A DNA stretch of 64,000 bases, from positions 186,001 through 250,000 of the forward strand of contig NZ_JAMYJR010000021.1 of assembly GCF_024137025.1 (NCBI RefSeq), given 5' to 3'. Shown one piece after another: positions 25,969 to 33,644 of the stretch. Position 1 is the stretch's first letter. Every line of letters begins with the position of its first letter. A program made the translations under genes and the position numbers. The notes below the pieces were generated by a model. The model had not been told where the DNA came from. It worked only from the letters and a program-made list of their open reading frames with translations, and ran no database searches. The stretch is from Paractinoplanes aksuensis. Lineage in GTDB: Bacteria > Actinomycetota > Actinomycetes > Mycobacteriales > Micromonosporaceae.

Positions 25969-27111
25969 GTGAGCGACAAGGCACCGGACGAGAACCGCCC
26001 GGAACCCTCCGACCCCACGCCGGCCGATCCGACGGCCGCGCAGCCGCCGGCCGACCCGACCGCGCCGCCGCCCGCCCACCCCGTCCCGAACGACCCGCCG
26101 CCGCCCGGCTTCACTCAGATGCCGCCCGGCCAGGATCCTTGGCAGGCGGCGGCCGACCCGCAGCAGCAGCCACCGCCGCCGGGCTACGACCCGACGGCCT
26201 ACGGCGCGCCCGGTTACGGCACCCCTGGTTACGGCCCTGGCTACGCCGCCCCCGGTTACGGCCCTCCCGGCTATGACCCGGCGGGCTATCAGCTTCCTTA
26301 CGGCTACTACGCCGGCCCGGCCGACCCGCTGGTCAGCGCCGACTTCGGCGGCTGGTGGCAGCGCAGCTTCGCCCTGCTGGGCGCCGTCTGGCGCCCGATG
26401 GTCCAGGTCCAGCTGGTATGGGCGATCCCCCTGGTCGCCGTGGGCATCCTGACCGCCATTTACGGCCCCGACCGCACAGTCGACTTCACCTCGACCAACC
26501 CGCCCGAGTTCGACGACCTCTTCGGCCCGCTGCTCGTGGTGCTCCCGTTCGCGCTGATCGCCGTGGTGCTCACCCTGGTCGCCCAGCTGGCCACCCTCGA
26601 CGTGCTGGTGCAGCGGGCCACCGGCCAGCCCGTCTCGGTCGGCCGCGCCCTGCTCACCGGTCTGCGCCGCTTCTTCCCGATGCTCGGCTGGCAGATCCTG
26701 GCCGGCCTGGTCACCATCGTCGGCCTGCTGCTGTGCATCCTGCCCGGCGTCTACGTGCTGATCGTCTTCCTGATCCTGCCCGTGATCGTCCTGGTCGAAC
26801 GGGGCCAGGGCATCAGCCGCGCCTTCCAGCTGGTCCACGCCGACTTCGGCCCGGCCGCCGCCCGCCTGGCTGTGATCGTCGGCATGCACATCGCCTTCGT
26901 CATCGCCGAGGGCATCTTCAGCGCCGTCCTGAACCCCACCACCGCTGCGGGGCCCGGCGTGACCGTGGCGACGGCCGTCCTCTCCACCGCATTCTCGGTC
27001 GCCACCGGCGTGGTGATGAGCCCTCTGCTACTGACCGCCTACGCCGACATGCGCGCCCGCCGCGAGCCCTTCTCGACGGCCTACCTCATCCCCCACCCCG
27101 GCACCAACTGA
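25969..27111 (+). CDS. Membrane protein with Pro/Tyr/Gly-rich N-terminus
   Basis: The first 125 residues are low-complexity, with repeats of the type GYGPPGYDPAGY and poly-Pro. They are followed by about six membrane helices (VWAIPLVAVGILTAIYG, LLVVLPFALIAVVLTLVAQL, ILAGLVTIVGLLLCILPGVY, LIVFLILPVIVLVERGQGIS and two more). The helix-rich half resembles the glycerophosphodiester phosphodiesterase membrane-domain family, including the ILPGVYVLIVFLILPVIVLVE signature region. No enzyme domain is attached; the role is unknown. GTG 25969 has GGAGCGGAGC just upstream; longer frames would overlap the divergent helicase. Confidence 0.8.
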   Translation: MSDKAPDENRPEPSDPTPADPTAAQPPADPTAPPPAHPVPNDPPPPGFTQMPPGQDPWQAAADPQQQPPPPGYDPTAYGAPGYGTPGYGPGYAAPGYGPPGYDPAGYQLPYGYYAGPADPLVSADFGGWWQRSFALLGAVWRPMVQVQLVWAIPLVAVGILTAIYGPDRTVDFTSTNPPEFDDLFGPLLVVLPFALIAVVLTLVAQLATLDVLVQRATGQPVSVGRALLTGLRRFFPMLGWQILAGLVTIVGLLLCILPGVYVLIVFLILPVIVLVERGQGISRAFQLVHADFGPAAARLAVIVGMHIAFVIAEGIFSAVLNPTTAAGPGVTVATAVLSTAFSVATGVVMSPLLLTAYADMRARREPFSTAYLIPHPGTN

Positions 27112-27113
27112 CA

Positions 27114-27866
27114 TCAGAGTTCTTCGGGGTCGCGGCCCACAGCAGAGCGGCCGCCGTCGATCGGGACCACGGCGCCGTTGATGAAGGAAGCGCGGTCGGA
27201 CAGCAGAAAGGCCGCCGCCTCGGCCACCTCGTCGGGGCGGCCCATCCGGCCCAACGGCTGCAGCAGACGGATCTCGTGCTCGAACGCCTCACGGCCGGCC
27301 GGGTCGAGGGCGGCCAGGTGGGTGTCCGAGCGGTCGGTGGTGATCGAACCGAGAGCGAGAGCATTCACCCGTACGCCCTGGGGTCCGTGGTCGACCGCGA
27401 GCGCCCGGGTCAGCCCCTCGACCGCGGCTTTGGCCGTCGCGTAGGCGAAAGCACCCCGTACGGGCCGTTGGGCCTGATGGGAAGAGATGTTGACGATCGA
27501 ACCGCGGGTGCCGGCCGCGAGGAAGGCGCGGATCGCGGCTCGACATCCGGTGATCACGGGGTCGACGTTGCGGGCGATGAGCGCGCTCGCCTCGCGGGCC
27601 GGCAGCTCGGGCAGTGAACCCGCCGGGAACACCGCGGCGTTGTTGACCCAGCCCCGCAGCTCTCCGGCCGCCTCGACGGCCCGCGCGGCGACCTGCTCGT
27701 CCGCGGCGTCGCCGACCACCGGCACGATCCGGACGTCATCAGCGGCCCACTCGAGGGTGGCCGCGTCGAACTCGACCACGACGACCCGGTCGGTCTCCCC
27801 GGACAGCAGCCGCTCGACGATCGCCCGTCCGACGCCACGGCCGCCGCCGGTGACGACGATGCTCAT
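27114..27866 (-). CDS. Short-chain dehydrogenase/reductase
   Basis: Classical SDR of 250 residues: cofactor motif VVTGGGRGVGRAI, NNAA, the catalytic Ser in VNISSHQAQ and YATAK (Tyr and Lys of the active site). The segment DRVVVVEFDAA, with an acidic residue at the end of strand 2, suggests NAD rather than NADP. The substrate is unknown. The ATG at 27866 overlaps the stop of a 25-codon gene (ATGA), so its translation is coupled to that microprotein. Confidence 0.92.
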   Translation of the reverse strand: MSIVVTGGGRGVGRAIVERLLSGETDRVVVVEFDAATLEWAADDVRIVPVVGDAADEQVAARAVEAAGELRGWVNNAAVFPAGSLPELPAREASALIARNVDPVITGCRAAIRAFLAAGTRGSIVNISSHQAQRPVRGAFAYATAKAAVEGLTRALAVDHGPQGVRVNALALGSITTDRSDTHLAALDPAGREAFEHEIRLLQPLGRMGRPDEVAEAAAFLLSDRASFINGAVVPIDGGRSAVGRDPEEL

Positions 27867-27940
27867 CGACCGAGGGCGTGCCGGATCTCGGCCATCTCGT
27901 CGTCGACGCGGGCTGAATGCTTGTTGCTTCCTCGGTCCAT
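27863..27940 (-). CDS. 25-residue microprotein coupled to the SDR
   Basis: ATG at 27940 opens a 25-codon frame beginning MDRGSNKHSARVDDEMAEIR and ending HALGR, whose TGA overlaps the SDR start. The opening matches, from memory, the conserved N-terminus of small actinobacterial proteins (MDRGSxKHSPRxDExM, some attached to DUF2795), so it is likely translated and not chance. Here only that conserved head remains. Possible roles are translational coupling or a short regulatory protein. The ribosome site is weak. Confidence 0.6.
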   Translation of the reverse strand: MDRGSNKHSARVDDEMAEIRHALGR

Positions 27941-27980
27941 GGGACGCGAGTTTCCCGGGTGCACCGGCATGAAACGTGGC

Positions 27981-28008
27981 GCGCCTCCCCCCGTACGAGG
28001 GGAGGCGC
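27981..28008 (-). terminator. Hairpin terminator after the 28.0 kb hypothetical gene
   Basis: GCGCCTCCCC (27981-27990) pairs with GGGGAGGCGC (27999-28008), a ten-base stem and eight-base loop, 21 bases past the stop. Confidence 0.65.
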
Positions 28009-28029
28009 GGGTCTTGATTTTCGGTGAGG

Positions 28030-28698
28030 TCAGGGGAACTGCATGCGGCGCGGGCGCGGAATCACCGGTGGGGGCAGCGGCAGGTCGTCGAGGTGGCTCC
28101 AGTTGAGCGAGCCGTTGTCGGTGGACTTGATCTCACCGAGGCAGGCCCGCAGCAGCCCGAGGTTGGGGGTTCCGGCGAAGCCGGCGATGACCACCTCGGG
28201 CTTCGGGTCGATCTGGGCGATCGCGGCGCAGATCTTGGCGACCTCGCGTTCGTCGACCGAGTCGAGCGGCAACGGGGACTCGGCCTGCGACCGGCGCCAG
28301 GGCGGGCCGAAGCGGCGCAGCAGTTCCCGGGCGAGCCGGCCGAACGAGCGCCCGACGGGTGCGTCGAGCATCGAGTCGCGGGCCGACTGCCCGTAGCACC
28401 AGGGCACCACGACGTGGCCGTTGATCACGACCAGCTGGTAGACCGACTTCGGAACAGAGATGATCTCGGCACCGGGGAGCGTGCCCAGGAAGAGCACGAG
28501 TTCCTCGTAGGGAAGCGGCCATCGCGGATTCGCGATCACGCGTTCCGTGGTCTGTGTCATCGCGGGGTGCGCATGGATCTCGCGCTCGATCGCGGTGCTC
28601 AGCGCCTCGGGCACCCGGGTCCACAGCTCGCCGGCAACCTTGTCGCCGAACTGCTCGACCACCCACTCACTCGGACCGACCAGAACGTCTGGGCGCAT
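28030..28698 (-). CDS. Hypothetical protein, unrecognised family
   Basis: A 222-residue soluble protein with normal codon use for the region. It has no signal peptide or membrane helix. Visible features: an N-terminal WVVEQFGDKVAGELWTRVPE helix, a beta-like core (IISVPKSVYQLVVINGHVVV) and a Pro-rich C-terminus (DLPLPPPVIPRPRRMQFP). No motif I can assign. It is transcribed away from the 880-base palindrome-rich gap, which must hold its promoter, and ends at a hairpin terminator, so it is monocistronic. Confidence 0.65.
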   Translation of the reverse strand: MRPDVLVGPSEWVVEQFGDKVAGELWTRVPEALSTAIEREIHAHPAMTQTTERVIANPRWPLPYEELVLFLGTLPGAEIISVPKSVYQLVVINGHVVVPWCYGQSARDSMLDAPVGRSFGRLARELLRRFGPPWRRSQAESPLPLDSVDEREVAKICAAIAQIDPKPEVVIAGFAGTPNLGLLRACLGEIKSTDNGSLNWSHLDDLPLPPPVIPRPRRMQFP

Positions 28699-28752
28699 TC
28701 CTTACCACCACCGTCCGTGTCGCTGGCGTTACTGCTGGCTAGAAGAGTTCCA

Positions 28753-28773
28753 CTTCCAGTGATCGACTGGAAG
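28753..28773. repeat. Inverted repeat CTTCCAGT/ACTGGAAG
   Basis: Perfect eight-base arms around five bases, 55 bases upstream of the 28.0 kb gene; operator-like placement. Confidence 0.6.
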
Positions 28774-28874
28774 GGTCCACTTTCCTAGATCCCAAAAACG
28801 CCCGTGAATGAAATCCAGCGAGACGATCAAATCGTTGCTACGACGATGGAGCAGCCGCTCGGGACCATGCGAAA

Positions 28875-28914
28875 CATGCAACTTGCACGGCGAACCGCAC
28901 GTGCAAGTTGCATG
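28875..28914. repeat. Perfect 15-base inverted repeat
   Basis: CATGCAACTTGCACG (28875-28889) and its exact reverse complement (28900-28914) flank a ten-base loop. Too long for chance; either a protein-binding site or a stable RNA/DNA hairpin. No gene ends nearby, so it is not an obvious terminator. Confidence 0.8.
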
Positions 28915-29339
28915 CCGGCTTCGCTATTCACCCCGTGCGATCAGTAAATCACTCAGATATTTCGGGGTGGTGACCACGACGCAAACATCCACTCACAGTG
29001 ACGATCCACAGTGCCCTCACCTGCATCAAGGCAACCACGACAGGCGGGCCGGGTGCGCGTGATCCGCCTCACGACGACCCCGATCGCCGTCACCGGACCC
29101 CTTCCGCAGGCGTCCGGGGACACCCGAGCACGGGTAGCGCTAGTTCGACCACGACCGGAGCCCTGTCGGATTTCCGTCAGTGTCAGGCCGGTCGCGACGG
29201 ATACGCGCCATAGACCCCTTTCGCCCTTCTTCGACGCGCATCGCCGGCCCTCCACTCTCGACTTTCACAAGTTCAGATAACGCAGCGGAGCCAACGGGAA
29301 CGCTCCCAGGGATGCGATATCAACCGTGCAGTACGTAAT

Positions 29340-29356
29340 CATTCAGGCACTGAATG
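29340..29356. repeat. Inverted repeat CATTCAG/CTGAATG
   Basis: Perfect seven-base arms with a three-base spacer, about 225 bases upstream of the small helicase gene; resembles a regulator half-site pair. Confidence 0.5.
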
Positions 29357-29563
29357 CAATGTCACGGCAAAGCGCTTGTGCCTGCAATCAAGTAATCGCA
29401 GGCGTCCCCGGCCCGCCCGCCGCCTGAGAGCATTCATTCCACCCATCGGCGGAGCAGGGGATCGCCCTCCGCCATGCGATCAAGGAAGCGGCCGCCGATA
29501 ATCCCGGCCCATTCCCCCGCGTACGACTCACCGGAACAACCGGGCCCGGCCGGGCCCCCGCGC

Positions 29564-29569
29564 TACGGT
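29564..29569 (+). promoter_or_regulatory. -10 element of a probable leaderless promoter
   Basis: TACGGT ends six bases before the GTG at 29576, the spacing of leaderless actinobacterial messages. Confidence 0.5.
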
Positions 29570-29575
29570 GCCCCG

Positions 29576-30910
29576 GTGAACCCGGAACACTTGCTCACCC
29601 CGGCCGCCGAGGCCGGGCTCGTGGTCGATGCCGTCCTGCGTGACCTGCGCGACGGCGACCACCGCGGCGTGGTCGTCGACTCGCCGCCCGGCGCCGGCAA
29701 GTCCACGCTGGTCGTGCGCGCGGCCGGCGAACTGGCGGCGGCCGGTGAGGCCCTGATGATCGTGGCCCAGACCAACGAGCAGGTCGACGACCTCATCGCC
29801 CGGCTCGGGGCGCGGTCACCCGAGGTCGCCGTGGGCCGGCTGTCCGCTGTCGACTACGAGGCCAGCGACCGGGTGCGCGACCATCCCCGCTGCCGCGTCG
29901 GCCCCAAGGTGGCCGATCTCGGCTCGCCCGCCGTCACCATCGGCACCGCCGCGAAGTGGGCGACCGTCACCGAGGGCACGTGGCCGTGGGCGATCGTCGA
30001 CGAGGCCTATCAGATGCGGTCCGACGCGCTGCTGCGCGTGGCCCCCCGGTTCCTCCGCGCGCTGTTCGTCGGCGATCCGGGCCAGCTCGACCCGTTCTCG
30101 ACGGTCGAGGTCGAGCGCTGGACCGGCCTGTCCTGGGACCCGATGCAGAGCGCCGTCGCCGTCCTGCTGCGGCACAACCCCGACCTGCCCGTCCACCGCC
30201 TGCCGGTCTCGTGGCGGCTGCCGCACACGGCGGCGCCGGTGGTGGCCGAGGCCTTCTATCCGTTCACGGGTTTCCGCTCGGGCACCGGCCCCGGCGACCG
30301 CGAGCTGAGCTTCGGCCGGCCACCGGTCGACCCGCTGGACGAGGTGCTCGACGCGGCCGCCGCCTCGGGTTGGGGCCTGCACGAACTGCCCGGCCGCTTC
30401 ACCGTCCGCACCGATGCCGAGGCCGCCTCCGCGTGCGCCCAGTTCGCCGTGCGCGCGCTGGCCCGCGAGGCCGTGAGCTCGTCGGAGTCCGGAGGCGGCG
30501 CGCTGACTGCCGACCGGATCGCCATCGGCGCCGCCCACCGCGACCAGGCCGCCGTCATCCGCTCGTTCCTGCCGCCCGAGGCGAAAGGCGTCACCGTCGA
30601 CACCGCCAACCGTCTTCAGGGCCGCGAGTACGACCTGACGATCGTCCTGCACCCGCTGTCGGGCCGGCAGGACGCGACCGCCTTCCACCTCGAGTCCGGC
30701 CGCCTCTGCGTGCTGACCTCCCGCCACCGGCACGCGTGTGTGGTGGTGGCCCGCGAGGGCATCGCCGAACTGCTCGACGCGCATCCGTCGACCGAGCCGG
30801 TGCACCTGAACGTGCCGGTGAAGTTCCCCGACGGCTGGGAGGCAAATCAGGCGATACTGTCCTATTTGCATAAGGGAGTGTCGCTCAACCGACACAAGCC
30901 ACTACTTTGA
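29576..30910 (+). CDS. Small SF1 (PIF1/RecD2-like) helicase or ATPase
   Basis: A 444-residue P-loop protein: VVVDSPPGAGKST (Lys42), AIVDEAYQM (Asp142-Glu143), ALFVGDPGQLDPF (motif III), VSWRLPHTAAPVV (motif IV region), VTVDTANRLQGREYDLTIVL (motif V) and LTSRHRHACVVV (motif VI). This is the SF1 order in an unusually compact protein lacking large insertions. GTG 29576 is chosen over an ATG 34 codons upstream because a TACGGT element lies six bases before it and the extra N-terminus is Pro-rich. A Beta-family gene follows after four bases, so they form an operon, probably acting on DNA together. Confidence 0.8.
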   Translation: MNPEHLLTPAAEAGLVVDAVLRDLRDGDHRGVVVDSPPGAGKSTLVVRAAGELAAAGEALMIVAQTNEQVDDLIARLGARSPEVAVGRLSAVDYEASDRVRDHPRCRVGPKVADLGSPAVTIGTAAKWATVTEGTWPWAIVDEAYQMRSDALLRVAPRFLRALFVGDPGQLDPFSTVEVERWTGLSWDPMQSAVAVLLRHNPDLPVHRLPVSWRLPHTAAPVVAEAFYPFTGFRSGTGPGDRELSFGRPPVDPLDEVLDAAAASGWGLHELPGRFTVRTDAEAASACAQFAVRALAREAVSSSESGGGALTADRIAIGAAHRDQAAVIRSFLPPEAKGVTVDTANRLQGREYDLTIVLHPLSGRQDATAFHLESGRLCVLTSRHRHACVVVAREGIAELLDAHPSTEPVHLNVPVKFPDGWEANQAILSYLHKGVSLNRHKPLL

Positions 30911-30914
30911 GTTA

Positions 30915-31928
30915 ATGTATCGGCCGATCCTGCGTCCTCGTCGAGGTGAACTGGCGGCGCTCACCCACCTGGTGCCGAGCGAAGCGAACCGGGTCCTGCC
31001 GATCCTCGAGCTCGACCCGGGCACCGACCTGTTGCCGCTGATCCGCGAGCAACCCCCGCGTACGGGATGCCTGGCGGTCGACTTCGGAGCGATCGACGAG
31101 CCCGCCGACCTGCTCGCGGCGCCCTCGCTCGACCTGGCCGAGCAGCTGGCCGGGCTGGGTCTGACCATGCTGCCCGTGCTGCGCGCGACCGAGAGCCGGC
31201 GCCGGCTGGCCGCCCACGGCCTGGCCGCGCGCATGCACGGCCGCCACGCCGTGCTGCGGCTCCAGCCGCACGTCGACGCGGCCAACCCGGCCCAGGCCGA
31301 CCTGCTCGTCGAGCGGATGCTGCGCGGCACCGGCCTCGCCGCGGACGAGATCGACCTGCTGATCGACCTGGCCGAGACGGCCTGCGGGGCCCACGCCGAC
31401 CGCTTCGAGGAGCAGCTGCACCGGATCCTGCGCTGGGCCGGCCGCCGCCCGTGGCGGTCGACCAGCGTGGCCTCGGGCGCGATGCCGCCCAACCTCGACG
31501 AGCTGCCGACCGACCGGCCGGTCACGATCGACCGGCACGACGCCCGGGTCTGGGCCAGGATCGACCGGCCCGGCATCGGGTACGCCGACTACGGCGTGAC
31601 CTCGCCGGTGCGGCGCCGCGGCGTCCAGCGGCACCGGCAGCTGCCGACCCTGCGCTACACGGCCGAGCACAACTGGTGGATCTACCGCTGGTCGCGGCGC
31701 GGCGGCCGCAGCGACGACCGCTGCCACGACCTGTGCCGCACGCTGGTCACCTCGCCGCACTGGCCGGCCGCGGGCGCCCGCTTCTCGTGGGGCGACGCCG
31801 AGATCGCCCGCCGGGCCCGGATGGCACCGGGCGCCGGCAGCCCGACCGGCTGGATGTCGTGGAGCACGTCGCACCACATCGCGCACGTGCTGCGCGCTCT
31901 CGGGCCGGACGAGCCCGGGATCGACTGA
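30915..31928 (+). CDS. Beta-family protein (PF14350 type)
   Basis: A 337-residue protein with the layout of the Beta protein family: MYRPILRPRRGELAALTHL at the start, ILELDP, CLAVDFGAID, LPVLRATE, VLRLQPHV, EIDLLIDLAETACG and GYADYGVTSP near residue 220. Members are scattered in phages and bacterial accessory loci; their biochemical role is unknown. It begins four bases after the small helicase gene and ends 21 bases before the primase-polymerase gene. The assignment rests on motif memory, without a search. Confidence 0.72.
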   Translation: MYRPILRPRRGELAALTHLVPSEANRVLPILELDPGTDLLPLIREQPPRTGCLAVDFGAIDEPADLLAAPSLDLAEQLAGLGLTMLPVLRATESRRRLAAHGLAARMHGRHAVLRLQPHVDAANPAQADLLVERMLRGTGLAADEIDLLIDLAETACGAHADRFEEQLHRILRWAGRRPWRSTSVASGAMPPNLDELPTDRPVTIDRHDARVWARIDRPGIGYADYGVTSPVRRRGVQRHRQLPTLRYTAEHNWWIYRWSRRGGRSDDRCHDLCRTLVTSPHWPAAGARFSWGDAEIARRARMAPGAGSPTGWMSWSTSHHIAHVLRALGPDEPGID

Positions 31929-31936
31929 AACTGTCG

Positions 31937-31942
31937 TACGCT
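31937..31942 (+). promoter_or_regulatory. -10 element of a probable leaderless promoter
   Basis: TACGCT ends seven bases before the ATG at 31950, suggesting that the PrimPol gene can be transcribed independently of the two genes upstream. Confidence 0.5.
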
Positions 31943-31949
31943 TGTTCTA

Positions 31950-32798
31950 ATGTCGCTGACAGCCGCGTTGGCCTATGCCCGGCACGGGATCCCGGTCCTG
32001 CCGGTGCACGCGCCTGACCCGCGTGGCGGCTGTTCCTGCGACCGAGGAGTCACGTGCCCGAGACCCGGCAAGCATCCCCACCTGCGCCACGGCCTCACCG
32101 AGGCGAGCACCGACCCGCGCCTGATCGAGCTGTGGTGGTCCCGCTGGCCCGGGGCCAACGTCGGGCTGCGCACGGGTGTGACGATGGATGTGGCCGACGT
32201 CGACTCGGCCGAGGGCTGGCACGGGCTCTGCCACCTGCTCGGCGGCGAGTTCCCGGCCGGGCCGCGGGTCCGCACGGGCGGCGGCGGGTGGCATTTCTGG
32301 TTCCGCCCCCTGGGCCACGGCAACCGCGTGCGCCTGCTGCCCGGCCTCGACTGGCGGGGCGTCGGGGGCTACGTGGTGGCTCCGCCGTCACGCCACGCCT
32401 CCGGGGCCGACTACCGCTGGGTGCTGCGCCCCGGGCGGTCGCTGCCCGAGGGCCCGACCGCCCTGCGCGCCCTGATCGCGGGCCCGCCCCCGCCGCCGAG
32501 CCACCGCCCGATCGCGCACCCGTCGCGGTATGCGCGGGCAGCCCTGATCGCCGAGGCCGACCGGGTGGCCCGGGCTCCGGCCGGCACGCGCAACGACACG
32601 TTGAACCGGGCCGCGTTCTCGCTGGGCCGTCTGGTCGGCGCCGGGCTGCTCGATCAGGCCGACACGATGCGGGAACTCGAGGACGCCGCCCGCTTCGCCG
32701 GGCTGGGCCGGGCCGAGATCCGGGCCACCCTGCGCTCGGGTCTGACCGCCGGCCGACGTGCCCCGTTCGATCCGGAACTGAACCGCGACGTGGCGTGA
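31950..32798 (+). CDS. Bifunctional primase-polymerase (PrimPol) domain protein
   Basis: A 282-residue protein matching the N-terminal PrimPol domain found in plasmid and phage replication proteins: AALAYARHGIPVLPVHAPD, the zinc-like Cys cluster CSCDRGVTCPRPGKHPHLRHG, WWSRWPGANVGLRTG, VADVDSAEGW (catalytic Asp pair), TGGGGWHFWFRP and GVGGYVVAPPSRHASGADYRW. There is no helicase domain behind it, so it is a stand-alone primase, perhaps working with the SF1 helicase two genes upstream. Such genes are also frequent in integrated elements, but no integrase is nearby. Confidence 0.85.
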   Translation: MSLTAALAYARHGIPVLPVHAPDPRGGCSCDRGVTCPRPGKHPHLRHGLTEASTDPRLIELWWSRWPGANVGLRTGVTMDVADVDSAEGWHGLCHLLGGEFPAGPRVRTGGGGWHFWFRPLGHGNRVRLLPGLDWRGVGGYVVAPPSRHASGADYRWVLRPGRSLPEGPTALRALIAGPPPPPSHRPIAHPSRYARAALIAEADRVARAPAGTRNDTLNRAAFSLGRLVGAGLLDQADTMRELEDAARFAGLGRAEIRATLRSGLTAGRRAPFDPELNRDVA

Positions 32799-32875
32799 AA
32801 CCACTCTTGCCCCAAAAATGGGGTCATGACCCACTGCGACAGCATCAGCCGCACCCACGTGGCCGGAGGGCCGGC

Positions 32876-33550
32876 ATGACTCAGGCCCGTCAACTGAAGC
32901 CGTACGACCTCGAGATCTCCGTCGCGGCCGGGCGCGACGAGGTGTGGGAATCCGTGACCCAGCCGGGCGTCCTGCATCAGTGGTTCGGGTGGGACTACGA
33001 CGGGCTGGCGGCCGAGATCAAGCAGATCTTCGTCGACGAGGCGACCCTGTGGGCGCCCGAGCAGATGGGCTGGGCCGACGGGTCCTTTCTGGAGGTCGTC
33101 GGCGGCGACGACACGGCGCGGGTGCGGGTGGCCCGCGAGGGCACGGGCCACGGCGGCCCCGAGGTCTACGACGCGATCGAGGAGGGCTGGCGCTCGTTCC
33201 TGGTCCAGCTGCGCTTCCTGCTCGATCAGCGTCCGCGGGGCCGGCGGCGCACCCTCTACCTCACCGGCGAGACCACCGGCCGTCAGGCGTTGTCCCTGGT
33301 GCCCGGCGAGTGGGAGCGTTTCGGTCCACGCGTGGCGTGGACCGTCGACGCCGAGGGCCACCTGGTCGTGGCGGCGGGCCGGGTCCCGCTCGACCACCGG
33401 GCCGCGACCCACTTCGAGGTGACCGTCTCGCTGTTCGGCGCCGACGACGCCACGTTCGAATCGGCCCGCGAGGCCTGGGCCAAGCGCTGGGCGCCCCTGG
33501 CCGCGGGGGCCGAGCTGACGACGGCCGTCGATCCGGCCCCGGCGAGTTGA
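32876..33550 (+). CDS. SRPBCC-fold (AHSA1-like) protein
   Basis: A 224-residue START-like protein: YDLEISVAAGRDEVWESVTQ, PGVLHQWFGWDYDGL, and EGWRSFLVQLRFLLDQR are the usual strand and long C-terminal helix of SRPBCC/AHSA1 proteins, which bind hydrophobic ligands. The domain is followed by about 90 extra residues of beta-rich sequence. No ligand can be named. GGAGGG lies a few bases before the ATG at 32876. A hairpin starts immediately after the stop. Confidence 0.82.
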   Translation: MTQARQLKPYDLEISVAAGRDEVWESVTQPGVLHQWFGWDYDGLAAEIKQIFVDEATLWAPEQMGWADGSFLEVVGGDDTARVRVAREGTGHGGPEVYDAIEEGWRSFLVQLRFLLDQRPRGRRRTLYLTGETTGRQALSLVPGEWERFGPRVAWTVDAEGHLVVAAGRVPLDHRAATHFEVTVSLFGADDATFESAREAWAKRWAPLAAGAELTTAVDPAPAS

Positions 33551-33583
33551 CCCGAGCGGGGGATGCGGGACGAGGCGCTCGGG
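33551..33583 (+). terminator. Hairpin terminator after the SRPBCC gene
   Basis: CCCGAGCG (33551-33558) pairs with CGCTCGGG (33576-33583) directly after the stop codon. Confidence 0.55.
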
Positions 33584-33644
33584 GGTCGATGCTGCTGCTG
33601 AAGCCCGGTAGCCTGGCAACCTCTGACCGGCCGGGGAGCGTACT

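Larger units (their letters stand above)
28699..29575. other. Gene-free, palindrome-rich region
   Basis: About 880 bases with base composition visibly richer in A+T than the flanks. Open frames are short and low-quality. It contains three separate perfect inverted repeats (28753-28773, 28875-28914, 29340-29356), a GCCTGC/GCAGGC hairpin near 29390-29413, and the leaderless promoter of the next gene. No match to a known RNA class was recognised. Confidence 0.6.

Noticed and set aside
19710..26276. Very long plus-strand open frame of about 2188 codons opposite the helicase fusion
   Set aside because: Arg/Gly/Ala/Pro-rich composition, no domain, and fully antisense to a gene with complete helicase motifs; a GC-driven shadow frame.
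31950..32798. PrimPol gene as sign of an integrated plasmid
   Set aside because: No integrase, relaxase, partition or Rep gene nearby, and the flanks have normal composition.
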